Positions 1 to 8,275 of a stretch of 62,146 bases of DNA are shown piece by piece; positions within the stretch are counted from its first letter, which is position 1, and every line of letters starts with the position of its first letter. Under the pieces are notes generated by a model, which saw nothing but the letters and a program-made list of their open reading frames with translations, was not told the DNA's origin and searched no databases. Origin of the DNA: Acidovorax sp. NO-1 (GTDB lineage Bacteria > Pseudomonadota > Gammaproteobacteria > Burkholderiales > Burkholderiaceae_C); assembly GCF_000238595.1 (NCBI RefSeq), contig NZ_AGTS01000029.1, forward strand, positions 1-62,146. The letters run 5' to 3'. Both the position numbers and the translations under genes were made by a program.

Positions 1-1
1 G

Positions 2-280
2 CAGCACCCCCAAGCCGGCGGCTTGTACCACTGCGTGGCCGGTGGCGACACCAACTGGCATTTGTACGCGAAATACGTTCTAGCCCAGGCGCAGCAAGCG
101 CAACCTGCTATTGAATTGAAAGCGACCGAAGTGGCACCCGTGCCCACCAGCGCCTTCCCCACACCCGCCAGGCGCCCGCACAACTCGCGTCTGGACACCA
201 CCAAGCTGCGGGCCGCCTTCGGCATCACGCTGCCCCAATGGCAGCAGGGTGTGGCACGCATGCTCGCCGAAATTCTCTGA
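2..280 (+). CDS. rfbD: dTDP-4-dehydrorhamnose reductase, C-terminal part (cut by window edge)
   Basis: Only the last ~92 codons are present; the frame is open to the left edge. The enzyme (RmlD) reduces dTDP-4-dehydro-L-rhamnose to dTDP-L-rhamnose in the cytoplasm, the last step of the rml pathway. The visible tail (GLYHCVAGGDTNWHLYAKYV, then a P-T-P-A-R-R-P-x-N-S-R-L-D motif before a final helix) is the typical RmlD C-terminus, where the substrate-contacting P-x-N-S region sits. It lies 6 bp upstream of rfbA, matching the common rmlB-D-A-C order; rmlB would be outside the window. Identification rests on this tail plus context. Confidence 0.86.
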   Translation, partial: QHPQAGGLYHCVAGGDTNWHLYAKYVLAQAQQAQPAIELKATEVAPVPTSAFPTPARRPHNSRLDTTKLRAAFGITLPQWQQGVARMLAEIL

Positions 281-286
281 ACAGCG

Positions 287-1204
287 ATGCAGACCATGAC
301 CGCACCAGAAACCACCGCAGCCACCACCCGCAAAGGCATCATCCTTGCCGGAGGCTCTGGCACCCGCCTGCACCCGGCCACGCTGGCCATCAGCAAGCAA
401 CTGCTGCCGGTGTACGACAAGCCCATGATTTACTACCCGCTCAGCACCTTGATGCTGGCGGGAATCCGCGACATTCTGGTCATCAGCACGCCCCAGGATA
501 CCCCGCGCTTCGAGCAGCTGTTGGGCGACGGCAGCCAGTGGGGTATCAACCTGCAATATGCGGTGCAGCCCAGTCCGGACGGACTGGCGCAGGCGTTCAT
601 CATTGGTGAAAAGTTCCTCGACAACCACCCCAGCGCCCTGGTGTTGGGTGACAACATCTTCTATGGCCACGACTTTCACGAACTGCTGGGCGATGCCAAC
701 CAGCGCACCGAGGGCGCCACCGTGTTTGCCTACCATGTGCAAGACCCCGAGCGCTATGGCGTCGCCGAGTTCGACACACATGGCAAAGTGCTGTCGCTCG
801 AAGAAAAGCCCCCGGCACCCAAGAGCAACTACGCCGTCACCGGTCTGTACTTCTACGACATTCAGGTGGTGGACTTGGCCAAGGGCCTCAAACCGAGCCC
901 GCGTGGTGAGCTCGAAATCACCGACTTGAACCGTCTGTACCTGAAGCAGGGAGAGCTCAACGTCGAAATCATGGGCCGGGGCTATGCCTGGTTGGACACG
1001 GGCACTCACGAAAGCCTGCTGGAAGCAGGGCAGTTTATTGCTACGCTGGAGCACCGCCAGGGCCTGAAGATCGCCTGCCCTGAAGAGATAGCCTGGCGCG
1101 CCAAATGGATCAACACCGAGCAGCTCCAGCGCCTGGCCAAACCCCTGAGCAAAAACGGCTATGGGCAATACCTGCTGCGCGTTGCCCAAGAAACCATTTA
1201 CTGA
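287..1204 (+). CDS. rfbA: glucose-1-phosphate thymidylyltransferase
   Basis: RmlA couples dTTP and glucose-1-phosphate to dTDP-glucose, the entry step for dTDP-rhamnose and for dTDP-3-amino-sugars. The 305-residue product has the nucleotidyltransferase signature GGSGTRLHP near residues 22-30, followed by [10 protein letters not shown], and a central L-G-D-N-I-F-Y-G motif with the metal-binding Asp. Length fits the family (~290-300). The annotated ATG is followed by a second ATG at 296 that would remove three residues; I cannot separate them. It sits between rfbD and rfbC, so an rml operon is clear. Its product also feeds the transaminase and ketoisomerase genes downstream. Confidence 0.96.
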   Translation: MQTMTAPETTAATTRKGIILAGGSGTRLHPATLAISKQLLPVYDKPMIYYPLSTLMLAGIRDILVISTPQDTPRFEQLLGDGSQWGINLQYAVQPSPDGLAQAFIIGEKFLDNHPSALVLGDNIFYGHDFHELLGDANQRTEGATVFAYHVQDPERYGVAEFDTHGKVLSLEEKPPAPKSNYAVTGLYFYDIQVVDLAKGLKPSPRGELEITDLNRLYLKQGELNVEIMGRGYAWLDTGTHESLLEAGQFIATLEHRQGLKIACPEEIAWRAKWINTEQLQRLAKPLSKNGYGQYLLRVAQETIY

Positions 1205-1211
1205 GACCTGC

Positions 1212-1757
1212 ATGCAAGCCACCCGACTCGCCATCCCCGACGTTGTGCTGATCGAACCCAAGGTGTTTGGTGACGCGCGCGGGTTCTTTTACGAAAGCTT
1301 CAACCAGCGCGCCTTCAATCAGGCCACGGGTACGGACTACCAGTTCGTGCAGGACAACCACAGCTGCAGCAGCAAAGGCGTGCTGCGCGGCCTGCATTAC
1401 CAGATCCAGCAGCCGCAGGGCAAACTGGTGCGCGTGGTCAGCGGCGTGGTGTTCGACGTGGCGGTGGACATTCGCAAAAATTCGTCCACGTTCGGCCAGT
1501 GGGTTGGCGTGGAGCTAAGTGCAGACAATCATCGCCAGTTGTGGGTGCCGCCCGGCTTCGCGCACGGGTTCGTGGTGTTCAGCGAGGCGGCGGAATTCTT
1601 GTACAAGACCACGGATTACTATGCGCCCGAGCACGAGCGGTGCATTGCGTGGAATGACGCCGATTTGGGGATCGACTGGCGCCTGCCTTCCGAGCCGCGC
1701 CTGTCGGCCAAGGATAATAAGGGTCTGGCACTGGCGCAGGCGGAAGTGTTTGACTGA
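1212..1757 (+). CDS. rfbC: dTDP-4-dehydrorhamnose 3,5-epimerase
   Basis: RmlC converts dTDP-4-dehydro-6-deoxy-D-glucose to the L-lyxo epimer, the substrate of RmlD. The 181-residue product is a single cupin of normal family length. The motif VLRGLHYQ carries the catalytic His, followed by Q-P-Q-G-K-L-V-R-V-V-S-G, and GFAHGF occurs in the second half. An upstream in-frame ATG at 1161 would extend the protein into the end of rfbA with non-family residues, so the ATG at 1212, 7 bp after the rfbA stop, is preferred. The transaminase gene follows 2 bp later, so transcription probably continues into it. Confidence 0.96.
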   Translation: MQATRLAIPDVVLIEPKVFGDARGFFYESFNQRAFNQATGTDYQFVQDNHSCSSKGVLRGLHYQIQQPQGKLVRVVSGVVFDVAVDIRKNSSTFGQWVGVELSADNHRQLWVPPGFAHGFVVFSEAAEFLYKTTDYYAPEHERCIAWNDADLGIDWRLPSEPRLSAKDNKGLALAQAEVFD

Positions 1758-1759
1758 AG

Positions 1760-2872
1760 ATGTCGCAGATGCTCTTGGTTCCTTTTTTCTCCACTGAATA
1801 CGCTAATGCGAATGCGTCCGTCGAGGATGCAATCCGGCGTGTCGTGCGCAGCAACCATTTCATCCTGGGTCGGGAAGTCAGCGCGTTCGAGGACGAGTTT
1901 GCCGCCTACATCGGCGTGGAGCACTGCGTCACGGTGGCCAGCGGCAGCGACGCGCTGGAACTGGCTCTGCGAGCGTTGGGCGTGAACCGCGGCCAGTCCG
2001 TGGTTACCGTGGCCAATGCTGGTTTTTATGGCAGCTTCGCCATCCACGCATTGGGCGCGGAGCCCTTGTATGTCGACGTGGACCGGACAACGCTCACTCT
2101 ATCCGTGCAAGCGCTAGAAGAGGCCCTGCGCCTGCGACCGGCCGCCGTGATCGTTACGCACCTCTACGGCCAGATGGCCAACATGGGTGCCATAGCGGAC
2201 CTGTGCAGTGCCGCATGTGTGCCGCTCGTCGAGGATTGCGCGCAAAGCCATGGCGCCAGCCTCGGCGGACACAAGGCCGGAGCTTGGGGCGACGTGTCGT
2301 GCTTCAGTTTCTATCCCACCAAGAACTTGGGCGCGCTGGGAGACGGCGGGTGTGTAGTAACCCGCCGCGCCGACCTCGCACTGGGTGTCCGCGCCCTTCG
2401 ACAATACGGTTGGGAGCCTAAGTACACAGTGGTCCATCCCCATGGCTGTAACAGCCGCATGGATGAAATCCAGGCTGCTGTGCTCCGCGCCAAGCTACGG
2501 TACTTGGACGCCTGCAATGCCGAGCGCAGTCGCATCGCAGCGCGCTATGCCGAAACGCTGGCAGACTTGCCTCTCGTGCTCCCTGGCACGGGCGGGCCGG
2601 AGCATGTGGCGCATCTTTACGTCGTCCAGACCCCAGCGCGTGACGCGCTGCGTGCGCACCTGGCAGCTGTGGGCATTGCTGCAGAGGTTCACTACCCCGT
2701 CGCGGACCACCATCAACCAGCCTACCTCGGCACCCCAACGCCCTTGGACCTCGCCGTGACGGAGCAGGCATGCGCACAGGTGCTCTCACTGCCCTGCTTT
2801 CCGGGGATGAGCGACGATGCCGTGGCTCATGTTGCCCAGTCCGTGCGCCGGTTCTTCGTGAAAGGCGGGTAG
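1760..2872 (+). CDS. DegT/DnrJ/EryC1/StrS-family PLP sugar aminotransferase (FdtB/QdtB-like)
   Basis: PLP-dependent transaminase of the sugar-nucleotide family, 370 residues. The PLP lysine is Lys188 in FSFYPTKNLGALGDGG, with the co-conserved Asp159/Gln162 in VEDCAQSHGA. In the FdtB/QdtB subfamily it aminates C3 of a dTDP-3-keto-6-deoxyhexose, giving dTDP-Fuc3N or dTDP-Qui3N. That reading is supported by the FdtA-type ketoisomerase domain and acetyltransferase domain encoded at 3839-4798. It starts 2 bp after rfbC, so it shares the rml transcript and the RmlA/RmlB product. Whether the sugar is the galacto (Fuc3NAc) or gluco (Qui3NAc) form cannot be told from sequence. A 4-aminotransferase such as WecE is less likely given the neighbours. 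Confidence 0.88.
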   Translation: MSQMLLVPFFSTEYANANASVEDAIRRVVRSNHFILGREVSAFEDEFAAYIGVEHCVTVASGSDALELALRALGVNRGQSVVTVANAGFYGSFAIHALGAEPLYVDVDRTTLTLSVQALEEALRLRPAAVIVTHLYGQMANMGAIADLCSAACVPLVEDCAQSHGASLGGHKAGAWGDVSCFSFYPTKNLGALGDGGCVVTRRADLALGVRALRQYGWEPKYTVVHPHGCNSRMDEIQAAVLRAKLRYLDACNAERSRIAARYAETLADLPLVLPGTGGPEHVAHLYVVQTPARDALRAHLAAVGIAAEVHYPVADHHQPAYLGTPTPLDLAVTEQACAQVLSLPCFPGMSDDAVAHVAQSVRRFFVKGG

Positions 2873-2877
2873 CGCGG

Positions 2878-3825
2878 GTGCTCAGCCTTATCGTCCCGGT
2901 TTATCGCAACGAAGGCTCCATTCCAGAATTGCTTCAATCCCTGGAGGGGCTTAACCAATCGCTGGGCGGCAACATGGAAGCCGTGCTGGTGGTCGACGGC
3001 AGCCCTGACCTCTGCTACGACCTACTGCGCCAGGCGTTACCCCAATGTCGCTTTCGCTCGCAGCTCATCCTGCTGAGCCGCAATTTTGGCTCGTTCTCTG
3101 CAATACGCGTCGGTTTGCAAGCCGGCGTTGGTCGCCATTTTGCGGTGATGGCGGCCGACCTGCAGGAGCCGCCAGACATGGTCTTGCGCATGCGAAAACA
3201 CTTGGCTGCGGATGAAGCCGATGTTGTCGTAGGCGTGCGAGAGACACGGGACGACCCTTGGCACCAGCGGTGGCCCGCGCAGATTTTTTGGGCGCTCTAC
3301 CGGCGCTATGTGGTCACCGAGATGCCCTCCGGCGGAGTAGACGTGTTCGGTTGCAGCCGCGCTTTTCGCGACGCCTTGCTGCAACTGGAGGAGCGCCACA
3401 GCTCCCTGGTCGCGCAGATCTTCTGGCTGGGCTACCGGCGCGTCCAGGTGGGTTATCAGCGGCTTCCCCGGCGCCACGGGCGCTCAGCCTGGACGTTCGG
3501 GCGCAAGCTCAACTACCTGTCGGACAGTCTGTTCTCATTTTCCGACTTGCCTATCAAGCTGCTGATGCGGGGCGGTGCGCTCGGGGTCTTTTTTTCCTGC
3601 CTTGTAGGCGCGGTGGTGGCTGCCGCGCGGTTGATGGGAGCGATCACGGTACCGGGCTACACCATGATCATGCTGACTATTGTCTTCCTGGGCGCGCTCA
3701 ACATGCTGGGCCTGGGTATTGTGGGATCATATGCTTGGCGTGCGTACGAGAACACCAAGCAGCGCCCCTTGGCAGTGGTGCTGTGCGCCCAATCCTTTGC
3801 GCCAATGCCGCCTGCCGCGACTTGA
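2878..3825 (+). CDS. family 2 glycosyltransferase with two C-terminal membrane spans (GtrB/DPM1-like)
   Basis: Starts at a GTG 5 bp after the transaminase stop; the longer frame from 2770 overlaps the transaminase and adds non-family residues. The 315-residue product begins directly with the GT2 strand LSLIVPVYRNEGSIPELL, has VVDGSPD and the metal/nucleotide motif ADLQEPPD near residue 97, then two hydrophobic segments (about 235-255 and 265-290). This is the layout of polyprenyl-phosphate glycosyltransferases (GtrB, ArnC, DPM1-like) that load a sugar from a nucleotide donor onto undecaprenyl phosphate at the inner membrane. With FdtB-like, FdtD-like and GtrA-like genes around it, the likely donor is a dTDP-3-acetamido-3,6-dideoxyhexose (inference). 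Confidence 0.85.
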   Translation: MLSLIVPVYRNEGSIPELLQSLEGLNQSLGGNMEAVLVVDGSPDLCYDLLRQALPQCRFRSQLILLSRNFGSFSAIRVGLQAGVGRHFAVMAADLQEPPDMVLRMRKHLAADEADVVVGVRETRDDPWHQRWPAQIFWALYRRYVVTEMPSGGVDVFGCSRAFRDALLQLEERHSSLVAQIFWLGYRRVQVGYQRLPRRHGRSAWTFGRKLNYLSDSLFSFSDLPIKLLMRGGALGVFFSCLVGAVVAAARLMGAITVPGYTMIMLTIVFLGALNMLGLGIVGSYAWRAYENTKQRPLAVVLCAQSFAPMPPAAT

Positions 3826-3838
3826 ACGGTCTTCAAAG

Positions 3839-4798
3839 ATGAATGACAGCGTGTACTTCCACCCCCAGGCCCTGTGCGAAAGCCTTTCGGTGGGCGCCCG
3901 CACGCGCATATGGGCATTTGCCCACATCCTGCCGGAGGCCCGCATCGGTGCGGACTGCAACATCTGCGACCATGTGTTCGTCGAGAATCAGGTGACCGTA
4001 GGGGACCGGGTCACCATCAAATGCGGAGTGCAGCTCTGGGACGGCATCAGCGTCGAAGACGACGTGTTCATCGGACCAAATGCCACTTTCGCCAATGACA
4101 ATTTTCCCCGGAGCAGGCAGCGACCTGATCAATACGCACGTACTGTCATCCAAAAAGGCGCGTCGATCGGTGCCAACGCCACCATACTTCCCGGCATCAT
4201 CGTCGGCCCCAAGGCCATGGTGGGCGCTGGTGCCGTCGTGGTGCGTGACGTGCCTGCGCGCGCCATCGTGGTGGGCAATCCGGCGCGCATAGTCGGCTAC
4301 GCTGAAGCAGCCTTCCAGGTTGGGGGCGGCACGGCGACCCAGATATCGTCCCAGCAAGAGCCGTCTGTAAGGGCCACCGGCGTGCGTGGCGTGACCCTTC
4401 ACAAGCTGAAGAATGTCGCCGATATGCGCGGCAGTCTGACCGTCATGGAAATGGAGGACGGCATTCCCTTCACCGCGCGCCGTTCCTTCTTGGTGTACGA
4501 CGTGCCCAGCGAGGAAATCCGAGGCGAACACGCGCACCGCCGCTGCGCCCAGTTCCTCGTGGCCGTCAAGGGACGGCTGCACGCAGTGGCGGACGACGGT
4601 GCCAGACGCGAAGAGTTCGTGCTGGACAGCCCCACGCTAGGCCTGTATCTACCGCCCATGACATGGGGCGTGCAGTACCGGTATTCACCGGACGCGGTGC
4701 TCCTCGTGCTGGCCTCGGAGCACTACGAGCCCCATGACTACATCCGCGACTACGATGAATTTCTCCAAGCGGCGGTGACCCGTCCCACGTCACCGTGA
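3839..4798 (+). CDS. bifunctional N-acetyltransferase / dTDP-sugar 3,4-ketoisomerase (FdtD/WxcM-like fusion)
   Basis: Two domains in 319 residues. Residues ~1-155 are a left-handed beta-helix acyltransferase: hexapeptide repeats such as ILPEARIGADCNICDHVFVE, an acceptor loop containing NDNFPRSRQRPDQ, and the GATILPG-like run before VVGNPARIVG. Residues ~180-310 are a WxcM/FdtA cupin: the catalytic HAH of EIRGEHAHRRCAQFLVAVKG is followed by G-L-Y-L-P-P-M-T-W and Y-R-D-Y-D-E-F. The cupin would move the keto group of dTDP-4-keto-6-deoxyglucose to C3 for the upstream transaminase; the acyl domain would N-acetylate the resulting 3-amino sugar. This fusion is known in Xanthomonas WxcM and Shewanella FdtD. 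Start chosen at 3839 (RBS-like AAAGATG context); the longer frame overlaps the GT2. Confidence 0.88.
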   Translation: MNDSVYFHPQALCESLSVGARTRIWAFAHILPEARIGADCNICDHVFVENQVTVGDRVTIKCGVQLWDGISVEDDVFIGPNATFANDNFPRSRQRPDQYARTVIQKGASIGANATILPGIIVGPKAMVGAGAVVVRDVPARAIVVGNPARIVGYAEAAFQVGGGTATQISSQQEPSVRATGVRGVTLHKLKNVADMRGSLTVMEMEDGIPFTARRSFLVYDVPSEEIRGEHAHRRCAQFLVAVKGRLHAVADDGARREEFVLDSPTLGLYLPPMTWGVQYRYSPDAVLLVLASEHYEPHDYIRDYDEFLQAAVTRPTSP

Positions 4799-5208
4799 GC
4801 ACCCTCTTGGACACCTGCGAGAAAGTGCGCAACGCCCTACCAGTAGGTGGCTGGCGCCGCTTCCTGATCTCTGGAGGTTGCAACACACTGGCCTCGTATG
4901 GGCTGTACTTGGTGCTGCTACGCAGCTTCTCGCACGGGGTGGCCTATACCCTGGCCTATCTGTCAGGGATTGCACTGGCCTATGTCTTGTACAGGCACTT
5001 CGTGTATCAGGCCCGCGGCGGTGCCCTGCGCATGGCTGGGGTGGCGTCGGCCTACGTAATTCAATACGCCGTCGGGCTGACTTGCGTCAACCTGTGGGTT
5101 GCCGCGGGCGGTTGGGCAGCTCTGGCACCCTTCTGCGCTATCGCGGTCACCACACCCCTCATGTTCTTCCTGAGCCGGAAGATCTTTGCCCGCAGCAAGC
5201 CTTACTGA
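4795..5208 (+). CDS. GtrA-family membrane protein (polyprenyl-linked sugar flippase candidate)
   Basis: A 137-residue protein with four predicted membrane segments and the GtrA beginning R-F-L-I-S-G-G-C-N-T-L-A-S-Y-G-L-Y. Its GTG start overlaps the stop of the preceding gene by 4 bp, indicating translational coupling. GtrA-family proteins are thought to flip GtrB-made undecaprenyl-phosphate sugars to the periplasm for side-branch addition to O-antigen or other glycans. The pairing with the GtrB-like gene two cistrons upstream fits. The third Gtr component, a specific multi-span transferase, is not adjacent; the ArnT-like protein at 26149-27714 is one candidate. The gene ends tail-to-tail with the acyltransferase, overlapping it by 7 bp. 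Confidence 0.82.
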   Translation: MSTLLDTCEKVRNALPVGGWRRFLISGGCNTLASYGLYLVLLRSFSHGVAYTLAYLSGIALAYVLYRHFVYQARGGALRMAGVASAYVIQYAVGLTCVNLWVAAGGWAALAPFCAIAVTTPLMFFLSRKIFARSKPY

Positions 5209-6275
5209 ACCGTGTAAGGCCGTCTCCAGGCAAAGAATGGTTTTTCAATGAAGTGATAGCTGGCCGCCGCCACTGGCAGAAAAGCCACGAAGCACATGAA
5301 CGCCCAAGCCAGCCCCACGTAGAAATTCGAGATGTCCATGATCCGCTCATGCGCAAATGCCGCTAGGTCGAACACCACGAACATGTGCAGGAGATAGACC
5401 GAATAGGAGTATTCGCCCACCTTCCCGACCCACTGTGACGCGCTGCCGTCCAGAAAACTCCATCGCCGGCCGTCATACCAAGCAATCAGGCAAGCGCAGG
5501 CGGCGCCTTCGATGCTGCTCATCACAATCCACAGCGGTTGCGGCGAAGGGTAGCCGGGCGAACGCATGAACCCGCCATGGGCGTCGAACCAAGCATAGAA
5601 CAGCAGAAAGCAAGTTCCCACGACGAAAATTGTCTTGTTCCCCATCCGCTGGCCCAGCCCCATCCGATAGGCTAGTATGCCGAGCGTGAACTGATCGATT
5701 CGCCCCGCCAGCGTGAAATATGCTTCGTGCTGCACGCTGCCCTGCATGAGATAGATGGCGGCGCGCAAGGTTGTCGCCAGTGCAAGGATAGCCAGTGCAT
5801 GCCACGGTGACCGGGTAATTAGAGCCAGCAGCAACGGCAGCAGCACGTAGAAGTGAAGCTCAATGGTGATAGACCAGCCGCCGTTCGGCAGGCTAGGGTA
5901 AATAGCACCGCGCAGCACAGAAACCATGAACTCCGTGACCGGCGCGCCCTGGGCTAGCAGCATGGCCAGGTTAATGAGTATCACAGCCACCAACAGCGGT
6001 GCCAGCCGCAACACCCGGTTCCAGAGGAACTGTCCGTAGGCGATTTTCTTGCCGGCCAGAAGCTTGGCAAATAAATACCCGCTGAGCGTCATGAACAATG
6101 CCACGCCCACATGCCCTTCGTCAAAAATCGCCAGCGGAAACAGGGCGGGCGCCTGCGCGAACGGAACCGGGTAGCCCGACTTGTAGTGCAGGAAGTGCCA
6201 ACTGAAGACCAGCAACGCGGCCAGCGCACGAAGATGGTCTAGCGCCACAAAATGGTGGCCCGAGGTCGATCTCAT
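5202..6275 (-). CDS. acyltransferase 3 family membrane protein (OafA/YrhL-like)
   Basis: A 357-residue integral membrane protein with about ten hydrophobic segments. The N-terminus carries the acyltransferase-3 signature R-A-L-A-A-L-L-V-F-S-W-H-F (Arg ten positions before the catalytic-type His) followed by a long TM ladder. Members O-acetylate or otherwise acylate surface glycans from the inner membrane. Its ATG (6275) overlaps the stop of the upstream glycosidase-like gene (TGA 6274-6272), so the two are probably co-translated. There is no C-terminal SGNH domain, so it is the short form. Substrate unknown; O-antigen or the glycan made by the surrounding genes is the natural guess. Confidence 0.87.
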   Translation of the reverse strand: MRSTSGHHFVALDHLRALAALLVFSWHFLHYKSGYPVPFAQAPALFPLAIFDEGHVGVALFMTLSGYLFAKLLAGKKIAYGQFLWNRVLRLAPLLVAVILINLAMLLAQGAPVTEFMVSVLRGAIYPSLPNGGWSITIELHFYVLLPLLLALITRSPWHALAILALATTLRAAIYLMQGSVQHEAYFTLAGRIDQFTLGILAYRMGLGQRMGNKTIFVVGTCFLLFYAWFDAHGGFMRSPGYPSPQPLWIVMSSIEGAACACLIAWYDGRRWSFLDGSASQWVGKVGEYSYSVYLLHMFVVFDLAAFAHERIMDISNFYVGLAWAFMCFVAFLPVAAASYHFIEKPFFAWRRPYTVQ

Positions 6276-8128
6276 GGTCTCGCGCTCCGAGAGCGGAGTG
6301 CTTCGTAAAGCACGTCCGAACCGAAAGCGCCATTGCGCGAGTCGAACGAGAACAGGTTGGGCGTCCGCTCTAGTGCCTGGCCCTCCCAGTAGGGCTCCAG
6401 GAAGAACGTGAGAAAGTCCGCATTCCGTGCCGCGTGGGCCGCGAAAACCTGCCGCAGCTCATCGGAGGACATGGGCTTGAGTGGATGAAACTCCGTGATC
6501 CCGTAACTTGGGTGCGGCGAACGGCGTAACCACCTCCGTAGCGAATCGCCATAGGCTGCTTCCCCATACAGGCTGATCCCCGCGCGCAACGGCAGCAGAT
6601 TGCCGAGCGACGCATCGACGGCGAACTTGTTAGCGTCCCAGCTGGGATTGGCATAGGGAATCAACTGGTGCGTATAGCGGGGCAGGGCGCCCAAGCAGGA
6701 GCTTTGCAGCAGCCGGTCGAAATGGCTCAGATACGTCACGACCTGCTGTCCCCTGAACTCGTGCCATAACGGCACGAGCGGGTTGTAAAACAGCGCTACA
6801 TGCTCCTGCGGCTGATCGAGGGCCGCTTCGACGCCCGGCCCCGCGGCATGGCTGGCGGGGAGCGGATGCTGGGGCTGCTGTTCCGGTGTGCGCTGTTCAC
6901 GGTCCATGACGGCAACCTGCCGGTGTCCTAGGTGTGTGAGGCGATGTGGCACCAACTCGGCATACACATCAATACCGTGAAGCCCCGGTTTCATCGCCCG
7001 GAAATCCACATCTAGGCGCCAGCCTGTATTGACATGGCCAAAAGCGGGCTTGGCCTCCAGCACGTCTCGACGCGTCAAGTCCGCCGCCGTGGTTCCCACA
7101 CGCTGGCCATTCACATAAACATGGATGCGCGGGCTGGGACTGTTCGGCGCAAAGAGCCAGCCAGATACCGGAAAAGTGCCGTGCGCAAACGGATCGATGT
7201 GCTCCTCGTACTGGTTCAGGGCCTGTTTGCGGATGTCCTTGGAAGGCGGGCGCACCTCGTCGAACGTCCCATACCGCGTCTTCAGTATGAGATTGAGCTT
7301 TTCTATCCGATCGAAACGGCTGCGTAGAAAATTCTGGAACCCGGCCACGGACTGAGGACTGTATTCCGTGACGGCGTAGTCACTGGCAAAGCCCATGCCC
7401 GTCTCGAAAGACGGGAAAAGTTGGTGCAGTTCTCCCAGCACCGTAATGCCCCGGATCTTGCGAACGTCCCGCGTAGGCAGCTGGCATATATCCTCGACCA
7501 GTGCTTGGATGGCCCGGGTGCGATAGTGGGAGATGCCATTGTCCGTCGTGGCAACCGACCAGTTGTAGATGGGTGCGCCATAGTAGGAGTCTTCGGGCAA
7601 GGCGCCGCTAGGTGTGTGTGCCACATTGCCGGGATCTTGCGCCAGCACCTTCTCCAGTGGTGAGTGCGAGGAGAAATGGGTGGAGAACAGATAAAGGATG
7701 AGGGGCCGGTTCGAATCGCGAATGGTGCGCGTCACCCTTTGCACGCGCTCCTGGTCAATGGCCCAGGCTTCCCCTTCCTGTCGAAAGAGCTGCAGCAAGG
7801 GTACTGGCAGGGTATACCCGAGCGCGTAGGACTTGAGCCAGGGGGCATCAAGCCGGGCCAGCGTTGCCTCCAGCAACGCTGCGGCAGAACCCTGTTCTCC
7901 CGTGCAGTTGAGGCCCAGCGGCTCGCTGGCTGCCTGGTCAGGGATATTAATGCAGGTATCGCTTATCCCCACCATGGGGGCCACCAGCATGGGAGAGCGG
8001 CGCAGGCCGCCAAACGAGGGATCGTAAGACGCCAGCAGCTGTGCTCCGTAGATTCCCGCCGCAATGACGCCGGCCGCAGCGAACCAATGAATCCAGGGCA
8101 GATTCCTGGAAAAGGAATGAACAGACAT
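6272..8128 (-). CDS. membrane-anchored glycoside hydrolase-like protein, function unknown
   Basis: A 618-residue protein with an N-terminal signal-anchor (WIHWFAAAGVIAAGIYGAQL, residues ~13-32) and a long periplasmic part. I chose the ATG at 8128 because the 44 upstream codons are basic and not signal-like. The middle resembles GH42/clan GH-A enzymes: ITVLGELHQLFPS (candidate acid/base Glu) precedes a QSVAGFQNFLRSRFDRIEKL stretch typical of the GH42 'insert the reader' helix, and GITEFHPL near residue 550 could carry the nucleophile. A beta-rich insert (~residues 300-370, IHVYVNGQRVG) looks like an accessory domain. The assignment is pattern-based only. Coupled to an O-acyltransferase and divergent from gspE, it may trim or modify a surface polysaccharide. 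Confidence 0.62.
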   Translation of the reverse strand: MSVHSFSRNLPWIHWFAAAGVIAAGIYGAQLLASYDPSFGGLRRSPMLVAPMVGISDTCINIPDQAASEPLGLNCTGEQGSAAALLEATLARLDAPWLKSYALGYTLPVPLLQLFRQEGEAWAIDQERVQRVTRTIRDSNRPLILYLFSTHFSSHSPLEKVLAQDPGNVAHTPSGALPEDSYYGAPIYNWSVATTDNGISHYRTRAIQALVEDICQLPTRDVRKIRGITVLGELHQLFPSFETGMGFASDYAVTEYSPQSVAGFQNFLRSRFDRIEKLNLILKTRYGTFDEVRPPSKDIRKQALNQYEEHIDPFAHGTFPVSGWLFAPNSPSPRIHVYVNGQRVGTTAADLTRRDVLEAKPAFGHVNTGWRLDVDFRAMKPGLHGIDVYAELVPHRLTHLGHRQVAVMDREQRTPEQQPQHPLPASHAAGPGVEAALDQPQEHVALFYNPLVPLWHEFRGQQVVTYLSHFDRLLQSSCLGALPRYTHQLIPYANPSWDANKFAVDASLGNLLPLRAGISLYGEAAYGDSLRRWLRRSPHPSYGITEFHPLKPMSSDELRQVFAAHAARNADFLTFFLEPYWEGQALERTPNLFSFDSRNGAFGSDVLYEALRSRSARP

Positions 8129-8275
8129 TGTGGAAAGAATTCGGGCGATGCGACCCGGTAAAATCCGGGCCTCTCCATGCAGGGCAAAATGTGAGCGGGT
8201 TGGCGCGGGGGAAGACCCCCTGAATCGGATGTGCCAAAAAACAGCCGGGCGGCGCTCCACTCCCTTACATTAACG
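8129..8275. promoter_or_regulatory. divergent intergenic region between glycosidase-like gene and gspE
   Basis: This 147-bp gap must hold the start signals for both the leftward surface genes and the rightward type II secretion operon. It contains a small inverted repeat CCCGG-TAAAAT-CCGGG and a GGGG-GAAGA-CCCC hairpin. I cannot pick convincing -10/-35 boxes, and gspE has no strong Shine-Dalgarno. Confidence 0.35.
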
